A DNA stretch of 64,000 bases from Cyanophora paradoxa (Eukaryota > Glaucocystophyceae > Cyanophorales > Cyanophoraceae): the NCBI GenBank assembly GCA_004431415.1, contig QPMI01000599.1, forward strand, positions 186,001 through 250,000, written 5' to 3'. Shown here one piece after another: positions 43,889-55,300 of this stretch. The notes under the pieces were generated by a model that saw nothing but the letters and a program-made list of their open reading frames with translations, was not told the DNA's origin and searched no databases. Each line of letters begins with the position of its first letter. Within the stretch, counting starts at the first letter, position 1. A program made the translations under genes and the position numbers.

Positions 43889-44328
43889 TCGAAAACCAGG
43901 TGCCCGGCCGGCGGGCGGGCTCGGCCCGCCCGCGCCTCTCTGGCGCTGCGTACGGGCCACGCGGCTGCGAACCTGCGCCATACTGAGCCGCGCCCGGTTG
44001 GCTTGGCGTTTTTGGTGTACCCGGTTGACCGGCCAAATTGCAACGTTCCTTGACACTCCTCTACCCTGGCGCGAATTGCCCCCTGAGCCTCGGAGGCGGC
44101 CCCGTGAGATCTTCGTCTATCGCTTATTCACCTGTACATGTGTGTTACAGTCACTGTGTACTAGTGTGTAGGCCTAGGCCTAGGGGCGGGGCGAGCCCCG
44201 GGCGACGCGACGGACGCGTACGTAACGGCGGTGACGCGTGCGCTCCCTTCGAGCAGGCCGTCGAGATCGCCCCCTGCCGGCGCCCTGCTGACCGCCCCGA
44301 GGTTCTCGACCGGAGGGCCGCGGTGGCC
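43889..44328. promoter_or_regulatory. Divergent upstream region of AP-2 alpha and paralogue 2
   Basis: This is 440 bases between two opposite start codons. No TATA box is certain. TGTGTAGGCCTAGGCCTAGG near 44,165 is a tandem palindrome. Any 5' non-coding exon of paralogue 2 would also be here. Confidence 0.5.
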
Positions 44329-46492
44329 ATGGCGATGGACTTCGTCAGGAGGCACTTCCCCCGCCTCGTGCCGATCTCGTCGACGTCTTCCCAGCAGCTG
44401 CCGGCGGCCTCCGCCAGCGCGGGAGCGCCCCCGGCCCCACCCCGCCCCGCGAACGTGGCCATGGCGATCGGGGCGGCCGCCTCCGGGTCCGGCTCCGGGT
44501 CCTCGGCTCGCGATCGCGATCTGGGGCACGGGCAGTGCCGGCTCGCGCACCGGAGAGGATCCGGCCCGCTCCCGGCTGCGGCCCAGGCGCGCGTGCCCGT
44601 GCACGTCGTCGGGCGCGCCGGGCCGGCGCTGCCCTCCGTAGAGGGGCAAATTGCAAGCCGCGCGAGCCGCGGCCGCCCGCTCATGATCAGGCGGGCCTCG
44701 CAGTCGGCGTCGGCGTCGCCCCCGCCGACGTCGCCGACGGTCTCCGACGACGACGGCGAGGATCTCGAGGAGGGCGGGGGCGAGCTCGAGCCGCCACCGC
44801 TCCTCCCCGACTCCTCGCCCTCCTCGAGTTCCCTCTCGCCGGCCGCCTCCTCGTGCCCCTCCTTGGGTGGATCCCCGCGCAACTCCCGCCCCCCCTCCAT
44901 CCTCGACCTCTCCGCCCCGGGCCCGGGCCTCTCCGCCCCGGCGCCGGCCCCGCGGGCCCCGGAGCCCCCCACCCGCGCGCGGCTCATCAAACTGGTGCGG
45001 CCCCGGTCCCCGATCATGAACCGCGCCCGAGTCGACGTCGCTGACGCCCCGGGCCAGATGTGGCTCGCGTCCATCTCGAGGGGCCAGCACCCCTCCGGAT
45101 CCGACCGCAGCCTCGCCGGCCCCCGCCCCCTCGGCCTCCCACTGCGCATCGATTTCTCCCAATACGAGGTCCCTGTTCCCCCCCGCCCGCGGCCTTGGAG
45201 ATCGGCCGCCCTCGCCCCCGCCCCCGCCCTGACGCCCCTGGCCGCGCCCCGTGGAGCAGGCGTTCCACCACGCGCTGAGCCGGGCCACGTGGTCCTCGGG
45301 CGAGTGGACCCTCGACGCCGCCGCCGCCCTCTGCCGCGTGCGCCCCCGCGGCCGCAGGCAGCCACGCGCACCCCCGCCATCGAGCGCGAACGCTGATGCG
45401 ACTCGGCGGTGCGGCGTGGCGCGCTCGCTCGCAGGGGAACTGGAGGGTGGACTCGCGCGGCTTCGCCACGATGAGCCGCGAGGCCTTCGAGGCCGCTCTC
45501 GAGCTCCTCTCCCTCAACGTGCGCCCCCAATTGCAAAGCCTACGCTTCTGCGCGGCTCTAATTATAAATGCCTAAATGGCTCTGAAAGAGAAGAACGTAT
45601 AAGCCCTAGGCCTGGACATGGGCCTAGGACTATGGTCATGATCATGAGCCTAGGACTAACCTCTGCCGAATATTTTCACAAGCTTTTTAAGCCCCTCGTT
45701 TCGTCCACGTCATTAATATTCAAGATTCTTTTAGTGCACTTATACATTCTTCTTATGTTGCTCCCGATTTTTCGTGCAATCTTCGTATGTTGCCCTCAAT
45801 TAACGGGGTGCGTTCGGGGGCGCCGCGCCGCAGTACGCGCAGCACATCGCGGGGTGCGAGGCCGGGGTGGCGCTCCGCCTGCTCGCCCTCGACGCCGGCC
45901 TCGGCGACGACGTACCCCTCGCCTTCCTCATGTGCCTCGCCGAGGCCATCGTCCGGGGGGGCGCCCCCTGGCCCTCCGCGTCCGCCACCCCCGCCCCCGC
46001 GTCCGCATCCGCCTCGTCGCAATCGGGACCCCCGCGCCTGCTGGCCTTGAAGCCCTGGGAAGGTCCGCCCGCCCTTTAATTTCTTTCAAGCGGCGCCGCG
46101 CTGCAGCGGGCTGAGGGGGCCGGCGGGGCAGAGGTGCCGCTGGGCAGCGCGACGCCGCAGGCGCTCCTGAGGCTGCTGGCCGCGCACCAGCTGCCGCGGC
46201 CCCCCAGGCGCGCCCCGGGCTCGAGCTCCTCCGAGAACCCGGGCCAGCCCCGGGCCCGGGGGCAGCCGCGGGCGGGGCGGGGCGGGGCACCGCAGCCGGC
46301 GCTCCGGCTGCGGCCGCGGGCGCCGCGCCGGGGACGAGGGCGGGGGCGGGGGCGGTGGAGGAGGTGGAGACGGCGTGCGGGGCGGGCGGGGGCGCCGGGG
46401 CGCCGGGGACGGCGGTGGGCCTGCGGCGGGCAGCCCTCCAGCAGCGCCTTCACCGCCTCCTCGCCCAGAGGCTCTTAGCCCCCGGGCCCTGA
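44329..46492 (+). CDS. Unknown family, paralogue 2 (of the gene at 15.7 kb)
   Basis: The ATG at 44329 gives MAMDFVRRHFPRLVPI, matching MAIDFLKKLL of paralogue 1. A long Ser/Pro/Glu-rich linker follows (SDDDGEDLEEGGGELEPPPL). The conserved blocks come in the same order as in paralogue 1: EQAFHHALSRATWSSGEWTL with DAAAALCR (about 45,255), NWRVDSRGFATMSREAFEAA (about 45,440), QYAQHIAGCEAGVALRLLAL with DAGLGDDVPLAFLMCLAEAI (about 45,830-45,950), EVPLGSATPQALLRLLAAHQ (about 46,130) and RAALQQRLHRLLAQRLLAPG, stop TGA at 46490. The intron between the NWRV and QYAQ blocks is at the same place in both genes but is about 320 bases here (45,520-45,830, AT-rich, with CTAGGCCT and ATCATGA palindromes) against about 110 in paralogue 1. 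The overall product would be about 500-550 residues. Function unknown. Confidence 0.72.
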
Positions 46493-47090
46493 ATCCCCGC
46501 CCGCCCGCCCCCGGCCCGCTCCAGCCCGGTACCCACGGATCCGGAGTCCACCCGCGGGGCCGCATCCAGCGCACCCTCGGGCTCTAGACCTGGCGGAGGC
46601 CGTACGCGTGCCACGGTGCGTACACGTACGGGACAGCTCTGCAGCTGGAGCAGCTGCAGACTGATTCGAGCGGCCCGGCTATCAATACTATATTAATATC
46701 AATCTATAATATCTGTATAAAGCTCGAGAAACGTACACTTCCTTCCACAAGCCTTGAAGAGTATTTTATATCGATGTCGCGCGCGTAGTATTTGTATTTT
46801 CTGTGGTTATTGTTTTTGAATTTGTACTTGTATGTATTATAATTATAGGTCTATAGTTATATAGCTAAGCTAGCTAGTACACGTAGATCATGTAGTATTT
46901 AGTCTAGTCGTAGTATTTTCGCAGATCTAGAGCTTCGGGCTCGAGGGTGTGGGGGATCTTTTTGCATGCGCAGATTTTGCAGTATTTTAATTTTTTGTAC
47001 GTTTACATGTACATGTGGGTATATAGGCTGAAATTAAGGGTACTACGGTACCGGTCATTTCACGTACGTTCTTTCTGCTCGCTTTAAGGG
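46493..47090. other. AT-rich intergenic
   Basis: The GC content falls abruptly after the end of paralogue 2. Poly-T and TATA-type tracts (46,680-46,900) and CTAGCTAGTAC words are seen. From about 47,030 it shows patchy similarity to the sequence at about 60,305-60,405, so it belongs partly to the dispersed repeat. Confidence 0.6.
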
Positions 47091-49304
47091 CTACCGTGTA
47101 ACACTTAAGTAATGCGCGCACTTAAGTAATGCGGTACCAAATTAATGCGTTTTTCGCTGGCAAAACGCATTAATTTGGGACCGCATTAATATCGAAACGC
47201 TAAGAAACTGCTGTACATGTATGTCCCCCCCTACTGCAGCCAAAAAGCTTCAAAACGCATTAATTCGGTGCCGCATTATTATCAACAAGATCCGTGCTCC
47301 TGCGGAGCACTAAGTACGGCGAAGCCTCGCGGACGCCCTCGCCGCTGTTACAGTAGGCCTATATATATAGGGCACTCAGCGACTGGCCAGCGGCCTGGCC
47401 GATCGCGAACAGCTTTCTGCAGCTGGCTGGAAGCTGGCTGGCTGACGGCCAGTCCAGCTAGCGCTGGCCGGCTAGAGGAATATTAATTTACTGAGGAACT
47501 AAAGGGTGGAGCAGATTGAGAAGAGATTAATTATAATATTGTTGGGAAGGAGGCCCGGGAGGGGCGAGGTTCTCGCGGCCAGGCGCATGCACAGAGCTTG
47601 CGAATCGCTTAAACAGAATCTCGCGATCGAATGTATATAGCATCGATGTGCGGGGCTGCGGAGGCGAGGGCGCGCGGAAAGACGTGCAGGTCCATGCAGG
47701 ATCGAATTTTCGGGGTCGGCTGGATTCTCGCGCCCTGTCGCGTCCTCGGAGCTCGCGAAAAGCTTAACAAAGATCTCAAATTACTATTGTAGCGATGCGC
47801 ACGCGCGAGGATGCGAGGGCGCGCGGAAAGCTGTGCAGGTCCGTATACGTACAGGATCGAATTTTCGGGGTCGGCTGGGTCCTCGCGGCCCGGCGCATAC
47901 GCAAAGCGTGCGGAAGTCTTTGCCTACATCTCAAATGCTTATGCTATTGTTCCGCGCATGCGCCGCGGCGTGGGCGCGCGGAAAGATGTCCGGGTCCGTG
48001 CAGGATCGAATTTTTGCCGTCGGCTGGGTTCTCGTGCTCTTTCGCGTCTTCGAAGCTTGTGGAAGGCTTTGATAAAATCTCAAATGAATATTGTAGCGAT
48101 GCGCATGCGCGAGAATGCGAGGGCGTGCGGAAAGATGTTCAGGTCCGTACAGGATCGAATTTTCGGGTCGGCTGGGTCCTCGCGGCCTGGTGCATTTAGA
48201 GACCGTGCGGAAGTCTTCTTCTACATCTAAAATGCATATGCTATCGTTCCGCGCATGCGCCGCGGCGTGGGCGCGCGGAAAGATCTCCGGGCCTGTCTAG
48301 GATCGAATTCTTGCCGTCGGGTATGTCCAGGATCGAATTTTTGCGTCGGCTGGGTTCTCGTGCCCTGTCGCGCCTGCAGAGCTTGCGAAAAGCTTTAAAA
48401 AGGAGTCAACTGAAAATTGTAGCGATGCGCTCGCGTGAGGATGCGAGGGCGCGCGGAAAGTTGTGCAGGTCCGTCCAGGATCGAATTTCCGGGGTCGGCT
48501 GGGTCCTCGCGGCCCGGCGCATTTAGAGACCGTGCGGAAGGCTTCTTCTACATCTCAAATGCTTATGCTATCGTTCCGCGCATGCGCCGCGGCGCGGGCG
48601 CGCGGAAAGATCTCCGGGCCTGTCTAGGATCGAATTTTTGCCGTCGGGTACCTTCCTGCGCTCTTCCGGCTCCGAAAAGCGGATTTCGGGGTGCGGAGGC
48701 GCTGCTATGTCTATGCGCGCCCGTACGCATCGATTGCGCGCGTCGCGGGACCGGCCGGAACCGGCCGGATCAAATTTTCGGCCGACTCTTCGCACTGGAG
48801 CGTCGACGGCGCGCGAAATCGGGTTTGCGGCGATGCGCTCGCCCTCGCGCGTCATTCTGTATCGTTCTGGGGCGTTCCTGGCGCGATTTTGTCGCGGGAC
48901 CGGGCGGACCGGGTCCCACCTTCTGACTCGGACTGGATTTGTCGGAGGTTAAGAACCGGAATTGATCCAGAGGAATATTCGATATTCGCGCGACGCCCAC
49001 GGGAGAGCGGTCGTCTTAGGGGAGCCAGGACGCTAAAATTGGCTCTAGAGAGGTCTGTGGGGGTTCGGGTGGCTGTGTGACTAGCAGCAATCGCGTCTGT
49101 GTCGAGGCAAAATTAATAATTCTGCCTCGAGGGAGTGCGACACGGAAATTATTTAGCAGGGGGGATCTCGAGTGGAAAAAAAGGTTAAAAAAGGAATTTA
49201 GATCGTCGGTTTTTGGGTTTGAGAAAGAGGCTTCGCCTGATACTAGGGGTCCGGGTCCAAAAACGCATTAATTTCTGGCGCATTAATTAAGTGTTACACG
49301 GTAG
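47091..49304. mobile_element. Non-autonomous DNA element with inverted termini, filled with satellite
   Basis: The left end (47,091) reads CTACCGTGTAACACTTAA. The right end (to 49,304) is its reverse complement, TTAAGTGTTACACGGTAG. Inside each end there are further mirrored pieces: TAATGCG and AAATTAATGCGTTTTT at 47,133-47,153, mirrored at about 49,258-49,285. A second hairpin lies at 47,135-47,176. Between the ends are the 149-bp satellite (47,680-48,660) and no open frame that looks like a transposase. The copy of the host repeat at 60.4 kb has AAGGGCTACATC uninterrupted at the corresponding place, which fixes both borders. No clear target-site duplication was seen. It is probably moved by a transposase coded elsewhere. 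Confidence 0.75.
47680..48660. repeat. 149-bp satellite, alternating A/B units
   Basis: There are seven units. The shared word ATCGAATT occurs at 47701, 47856, 48005, 48154, 48302, 48480 and 48629, a spacing of 155, 149, 149, 148, 178 and 149. The 178 holds a small internal duplication at 48,320-48,340. Two unit types alternate. One has GTCCTCGCGGCCCGGCGCAT and TTATGCTATTGTTCCGCGCA. The other has GGGTTCTCGTGCCCTGTCGC and ATTGTAGCGATGCGC. The higher-order period is therefore about 298 bases. It is not coding. Confidence 0.88.
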
Positions 49305-50640
49305 ATCATCGGATGCGCGATCGGTGCCAGTTTTCAGTGTGCGATCGGCGAATTCGAAGCGCGCACGCGCACCCAGCGGTCCCAGCCGCGGCTGGCCATG
49401 AGAGAGACCTCGACCCGCTGCCTCACTCTCCAGTTCCACGCGCATGCGCAACAGCTGCAAATGCAGATCTAGACCCGGCCCCACGTGCACGTGCACCGGC
49501 ACTAGCTCTGCACTGCCAGCTGCAGGCTGCGGCAGATTCTGCCCCGCGCGCGCGCGGTGCACGTGCGCATGCGCGACCGGCCCCCGAGATCTAGAGCTCA
49601 TCCGAAACTCGATCAAGCCGAGCGCGGCCGCGGCGCGCGCATGCGCACGTGCACCCGGGCCGGCACCAGGAGCTCCGGGGATCCGGCTGGCGCTCGGCTA
49701 CCGCCGAATATTAATGCGCCGACCTCGGCATATGCATTGTGACGGACGAGGCCTAGCTATAGGCCTAGGGGGAGGAGAGCCCGCTCGCCTCGCCCCATGG
49801 CCACAGCACCCAAAGCCCGGGCCCGGCCCCGGCCGGGCCGGCCCCCCGGCCCCGGCTGCGCGCGCCGCCTGCTCACAAGAAGTTGCATGCGCAGCATGCA
49901 ACAGTCCGACGCCGGACGCCGCCGGACGCCGCCGAAGCTTTTAAGTCGCCGGCGCGGCCGGACCGTTGGCCATGGTCTCAAGAATATATCGGTGACGCGA
50001 GTCCGTCATGGCGTCACCGTGGCCCGTCATGGACGTCCGACCAGGCGCCGGCTAGCGCTCACCTGAGTTTCAAAGTTTGAACCGGTGGAAGCCTGGGACG
50101 GCGCGCCGCGCGCGCCGGCGCTGCCCGCTGCAGGATCACATGAAGCACATGTACAGCCGGAGCTGGGAGCCTTGCAATTGGACCCGCGGCACTGGCACCG
50201 CGGCTTGAAAGTACTAGTGCGAGCAGCGACAATAAGCGCCGCTGGATTTCAAGACAATGGCCACGCGATACTTCCTCTTCCGGCCAGCGAAGCGAAAGAG
50301 GCTGGAGGCGTTGGATACATAGCCTAGTAGGATGCACACGCATCAGCAATTGCAAATTAAAGATTCATCGGCGCGAATTCAAAATTTTTAAAGCGCACCC
50401 AGCCGGGGGAGACCTCGGCACGCCTTCTCAGCTTCAACTGGCCCCACGTGCACCAGCTAAACTTGAAATATTAATGAGCTCGGGGCACCCGCGGCCGCTT
50501 CGCTGGCCGCAGCCTCGTCCAAACCACGTGCACCTTCTGCCGCCGCCGCCGCCCACGTGCACCGAAACTAATCGACGAATATATATTGCAATGTATGTAT
50601 CCTAATCCGGCGCTCGGCGGCACAAGCGGACGGGCGCTAC
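49305..50640. repeat. Dispersed repeat, copy 1 (right part)
   Basis: This stretch matches 60,420-62,270 in order: TTTTCAGTGTGCGATCGGCG (49,330), CACGTGCACGTGCACCGGCA (49,483), GAGCTCATCCGAAACTCGAT (49,597), CTCACAAGAAGTTGCA (49,872), GGTGACGCGAGTCCGTCATG (49,991), CAAGACAATGGCCACGCGAT (50,251) and GGGGAGACCTCGGCACGCCT (50,405). The last shared piece is AATCCGGCGCTCGGC at 50,602. Copy 1 carries many short palindromic insertions that copy 2 lacks, and the reverse. The part left of the inserted element (47,030-47,090) probably belongs to the same copy. Confidence 0.85.
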
Positions 50641-50669
50641 GTGTGCAGTCACATCGCTACGTATGCAGG

Positions 50670-50835
50670 CTAGAGGCCGGCGGCGAGCAGGCTGCGCTTG
50701 ATGGCCTCCCGCCGCGCGATGAGCTCGTCCAGCGTATCCTCCACCGAGCGCCCGCTCAGAGGCGCCGGCCCCGCCCCCGCCCCCGCCACGGCCGGCGGCG
50801 GCGGCGGCGCCGGCGGCGCGGCCAGCGGGGCGTGG
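50670..50835 (-). pseudogene. Gene-like C-terminal fragment between repeats
   Basis: On the minus strand an open piece reads from Pro/Ala-rich sequence into SGRSVEDTLDELIARREAIK then RSLLAAGL and TAG. Base use and amphipathic helix look like true coding sequence of this genome. It has no start of its own: upstream it runs straight into the partial repeat copy at 50,836. It may be a captured or left-over 3' exon. It could also be the last exon of a gene I cannot see. Confidence 0.45.
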
Positions 50836-50990
50836 GAAATATTAATGAGCTCGGGGCACCCGCTTCGCTGGCCGCAGCCGCGTCCAAACCACCTTCTGCA
50901 TCCGCCGCCCATGCGCATGCCACCGAAACTCATGATCAACTTGGCAAGCTTATAAAATTATCGACGAATATTGCAATGTGTGTAATATTA
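50836..50990. repeat. Dispersed repeat, partial copy 3
   Basis: This is a third, short copy of the 3' part of the repeat: ATTAATGAGCTCGGGGCACC, then CGCTTCGCTGGCCGCAGCC, and ATCGACGAATATTGCAATGT. It lacks the GTGCAC insertions of copy 1 but has its own, such as CATGCGCATGC at about 50,910 and CATGATCAACTTGGCAAGCT at about 50,931. Confidence 0.8.
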
Positions 50991-52391
50991 ATTGCAAAGG
51001 CCGCGCGCGGCGCCGCGGGTGCTTGGGGCGGCAGGCCTAGGCATGCGCAGGCCCTGAGGACGCCGCAGGCCTAGGTCACCCGCGGCCGGTTGCTCGCGGC
51101 GGCGGGCGCCGGCGTCGACGCCGGGCGCCGGCGGCCGGCGACGTCGTCGCCGATCGCCAGTCGCGTCGCGACGTCGGACGTCGCGCGGCGCGGCCCGCCG
51201 CGGCCCGCGTGGGACGTCGACTCTGAGCTCGCGATCGAGAGGCGGGCCGAATCCGGCCGCGGACTCCGGAGACTCGGGGAGAGCAGCTGATCATGATTCA
51301 TGATCGCATGATCCGATGATCATGATCATGATCATGATTCATGATCTCATGATCATGAGCGGCGGCCGGCGGCCGCGGTAGCCAGAGCGGCTGAGAGCGC
51401 GCGCTAGCGCGCCGGCGCCGATCTGGCCTGGGGGGGGAGGCCCGGGAGGGGGGTTAACGTTGCTCGATACCGCCAGCTCGAAAGCTGCCCGGAGAACCTC
51501 CTTGTAGGCTCTAGGAGGCGGAATTTTGCCAGGTCTTTAATTCTAATTGCCGTGAATTGCCGATCGAAACGCCGAATTTAATATTAACAACTCTGCAATA
51601 TGTTGCTGGGGTATATATATACGTAGAATTTTCCTTCTAGCTATAGTCCTCCATATTTCACGCCTTCGAATCCCGCCCGTTCCACATAATTCCGATCGAT
51701 CATGCCCCACCTTGCCTGTATACGCCCCCACAGTGCTGGAGTAGACTAGAGGCTGTGGCCGGTAATTCACCAAAAAAAAAAAATTTAAAAAAATGTTAAA
51801 AAATTTGCTTTTTTTTTTAAAGATCTACGGTGGGCGTGCCCACTCGTAGTACACAACGAGGATACAAGTCACGGTATCGGGAATCACAAGGATTCGAAGT
51901 ACAACGTAGCGGAAACAGCAGGAACCGAACTTGCTTTCGAATTCGGCAATTTATCGATATCGATACTAGGATATCGATATATATCGACTCCGAGCGGAGG
52001 CTCGGTCAGCCTCGGTGTCGACGACGACGGTGTGGCGCGGACTCCGGGTCCGGTGAGTCCGGGACTCCGGGGATCCGGGAGCTCGAGAACGTCGAACTTG
52101 ACTCAGTGAGCTTGAGAAGCTCGAGCTGCCCGGCGGCCGAGCACAGCGGCTGTGGCCGCCGGGCTAGCGCTGCGGCCGCAGTGCGGCGTGGCAGCGGCGT
52201 GGCTCTTGTTCCTGCTCGGCGCGCCCGCGCGACGAGCAGCAGCAGCAGCAGCAGGCCTGAGGCAGCCAGCAGCAGCACACGCTCCGCCGGGCCGGGCGCG
52301 TTCAGCCGCTAGCGCTCCCAGGCCGCAGCTTGGTGGCGCTCTCCGTCGACGTCTGTCTGCAGCTAAGCCGCTGCTTCAGCGGTCGCGGACA
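50991..52391. other. Intergenic upstream of the ion-channel gene
   Basis: No gene is supported. Features seen: GCCTAGGC words and GACGTCG palindromes (51,000-51,230); an ATCATG run (51,286-51,358); an A/T hairpin at 51,770-51,825 (long A run, AAATTT, long T run); and ATATCGATATCGATA near 51,955. A Ser/Gln-rich frame from 52,152 lies ahead of the signal peptide but is probably 5' untranslated. Confidence 0.55.
51286..51358. repeat. ATCATG palindromic run
   Basis: TGATCATGATTCATGATC and similar words overlap for about 70 bases. Almost every 6-mer is its own reverse complement, so the strand can fold on itself in many registers. Confidence 0.8.
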
Positions 52392-55300
52392 ATGTATACG
52401 TATACGCCTCGCCCATGCGCCCGGCTGCGGTTAGCCGCTACCTTCAGTGCGCTGTTCGCCCTGGCATTGCTTGCTCTGCTGCCGGGCATCGACGCCAGTC
52501 ACGGGCCGACTGGCCGGCCGGACCTGCCCGCCGGAGCGGAGACCGCCAAGGGCCTGTGGGCCACCGTGCAGGTGACCCGCTCCTCGTTAGCTATAGCTAT
52601 GGCCGCGCGCTTCCGAGTCGGAGCTATCGCCTTCGATTCGACTGGCCCAGTGGCATGGAGGACATACATATATATCCAATTGCAAGCGGAGCCGTACTCG
52701 GCGTGCGCCGCGGTGCTTATATATGCGCAGCTAACTCGGCCGCGACCGCAGCGCGTGTATGCGGCCTCGACTGCGTCCACGTCGCAGTTCGTCTTCGGCC
52801 GGAGGAGCACCCTGTGGCTGGTCGTCGAGTTTAATAACCCGCCCGGCATCACTGAGACCATGTTCTCCTGCCTGACTTCCGGCTATCACTCCTGCGCCAT
52901 CGACGAGAGTGCGATCTCTGAACCGCTTTAATTTCGAGCTAGGCCGCGGCTTACCGCGCGCGCCGTCACATGTGCAGTCTCCATGCTGGCCCAACCCACC
53001 TGCAACCCGTATCTAATCTTGTCGAATGAGGGACGCAACGCTTCCATCCGCGTGCCTCACGTGCCACGGTGACCGCGCTGCAGTTGGTCTTAAGGATGGC
53101 TGACCCCCTGACTGGTCCCCATGGCCGAAAGGCACCTCACGCCATTCGCCACCGCGGGAGGGACCGCCTCGGTGCAGTCGCGCCTCTACTTCCGCCACCT
53201 GGTCTCGGACGAGGACCCCGTCCTGGAGCGCCTTCGGGTCCCGTTCCTGTGCGCTCTCTGCATATCTAAACATACATGGATTCAGTTCTTGAATTTTTAA
53301 TATCGAGGATAAAAAAAACCGCGCCGACGTCCGCTGCGGTTCGCTCCACCGAAACGCCGACGTCGCGCACAGGAACCTCGCCGGCTGCGACTATCTTAGC
53401 TCCAACAAGCAGGAGGTGCGCTGGCTCGCTCAGCTCGCATCTTCAGCTTGCTTCCAGGCTTCGCTCACAGCCCCGCGCGTCTCGGCAGCTGCAGTACGTC
53501 GCGATCGACAACACGACTCTCACGACGAAAGGGGTCTTCTGGGTGGAGACCGACCCGTCGAACCCGTTCAACAGGGACACCATGATCGACGCGGTGCTCC
53601 TCCCTTCGGCGCAGGCCTTCGATTCGAGCCCACTCCGCTCACACACGAAAATTCCAGAGGATCGAGATTGATCTGGACCCTAGGCTGGCCCCAGAGTCTC
53701 TGCAGCTGGTCCGCTTGGCTGACTATAACGTCATACCCCCCGCGAGTTTCCTGATGTTTCGGCAGATCGGACCGTCGCCGGGCTCGACCGTCTCTGTAAA
53801 TGACTTCCTCCTGATCGCAGTCGTCTTCAACGGGGTCCTCGTGCGCCCCAACACGGCGACGCCGGTCTTCCGCGACTGCGCTCAAGTCCTAGCCCCTGAC
53901 GCTCGCACCGCAGGACGAGCCTCTCCCTGCGAACTGCACCGTATCGCTCAACCTGTGCATGCTTTTACCTGCTCGCTTCTACATTCCTGACTGAGCTGCC
54001 GCCCCCGCAGCAACTTCAAGACCATTACCGTCGAGGAGAAGCTGCCGCGAGCGGACGTGGACGCGCTGGTGGGGCTCTCGGCGGCCATCGGCGGCGCGGG
54101 CCTCAGCACCTCCACCGACCAGATGCTCGTCTATCGCCACCAGTGCGCGCGGCTCCCCTGAGCGTCTGCGTCTGTGTCGCGGGCTCGAGCGCCCGCGGCC
54201 GCCGCAGGATCGAGAAGGAGGAGAACGCAAACGCGATCGCGGTGCGGAGTCCCACGTCGCAGGCCCTCGTCGTCTCTGCCGAGTGCTCCTCCACGTGCGC
54301 CCCGCGCCCGAGTTCAAGTTCATGCACTTCTGTGACGCAGTCTGACTCGCGACGATCGCCAGGGGGATGCGCTTCGCGTCTGTGACGGGAAGCGGCACCA
54401 GCAGTTTCTTGAGCTTGTCAGGCGCGCAAAGCTTTTTTGGAGGGCGCCGCTATAGTACTGAACGCGGCGAAATTTCGTTTCGCAGCGCCCGGCTTCGTTT
54501 TCTCGCCGTGCAAGAAATCCTCGACCTCTCCCACGGGTTGCGAGGCCGGAGTGACCTCGGTCGCCCTCGACACGCAGCGTCCGTGACCCCGGCCCCTCAT
54601 CCTCGTGCACGTGCAAGTGAGTAACCTCATGCGCAGCCCCGCGGATGGTTGCCTTCGGCACCCGCAAGGCCAAGAACTCCGTTTTCTTCAGCGGCGATGC
54701 GATCGACATCTGTCCGCGCCGCACCCTTATACATGTACAATTACCCTCGCGAAGCTGTCGCTGACCGAGCTCCCTCGCCTTGCAGCGGTCGTCTTCTCCA
54801 AGCCCGTGATCTACGTCACGAGCGCCGACAACGGGAATCCTTTCGGTTCGCGCGCACGCCAATGCAAACGTTGAAGTTTTGATCTGAGAGAGGCCGCGCA
54901 GCCGTGGGTCGCCCCTACCTGGACCTCAACTCGGGCGGCGAGGCCGCCTTCGTCGGCTACTTCCCCAACGATAACACGACGCTGCTGTTCCGCTACCAAG
55001 TTGGGGTGCCCGGCCGCGGCCCGGTCTGCTCGCGTCGCGAACGACCTAACCGTCGGACGCTCGCGCAGTCTGGACAGTCCACCAATCAGAAGCCGCTCGA
55101 AGTCACCCAGTTCGTCGCGAACGGGGCCGTCATCACTTCCCCCAACGGCTTGGACAGTGCGTTAACGTTTTACGAGAGCCGAACTCGAAATTCTCCGTCG
55201 GCTAATCCCGTTCTCGCAGTCGTCGCGAACGACGAGGCTCTGAAGGCGGTTTTACATGCCAGGAGCGGTTTGACGGCGGCTGGCCTCATCATCCAGCGTT

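Noticed and set aside
47795-48230. Open frames in the satellite (130-140 codons)
   Set aside because: They follow from the 149-base period and lack of stops. They repeat with the units and show no protein character.
47680-48660. CRISPR array
   Set aside because: Regular spacing exists, but the whole 149-base unit is similar, there are no unique spacers, and the organism is a eukaryote.
52152-52391. Upstream extension of the ion-channel gene to 52,152
   Set aside because: The frame has no true ATG in a good position and would bury the clear signal peptide inside the protein.
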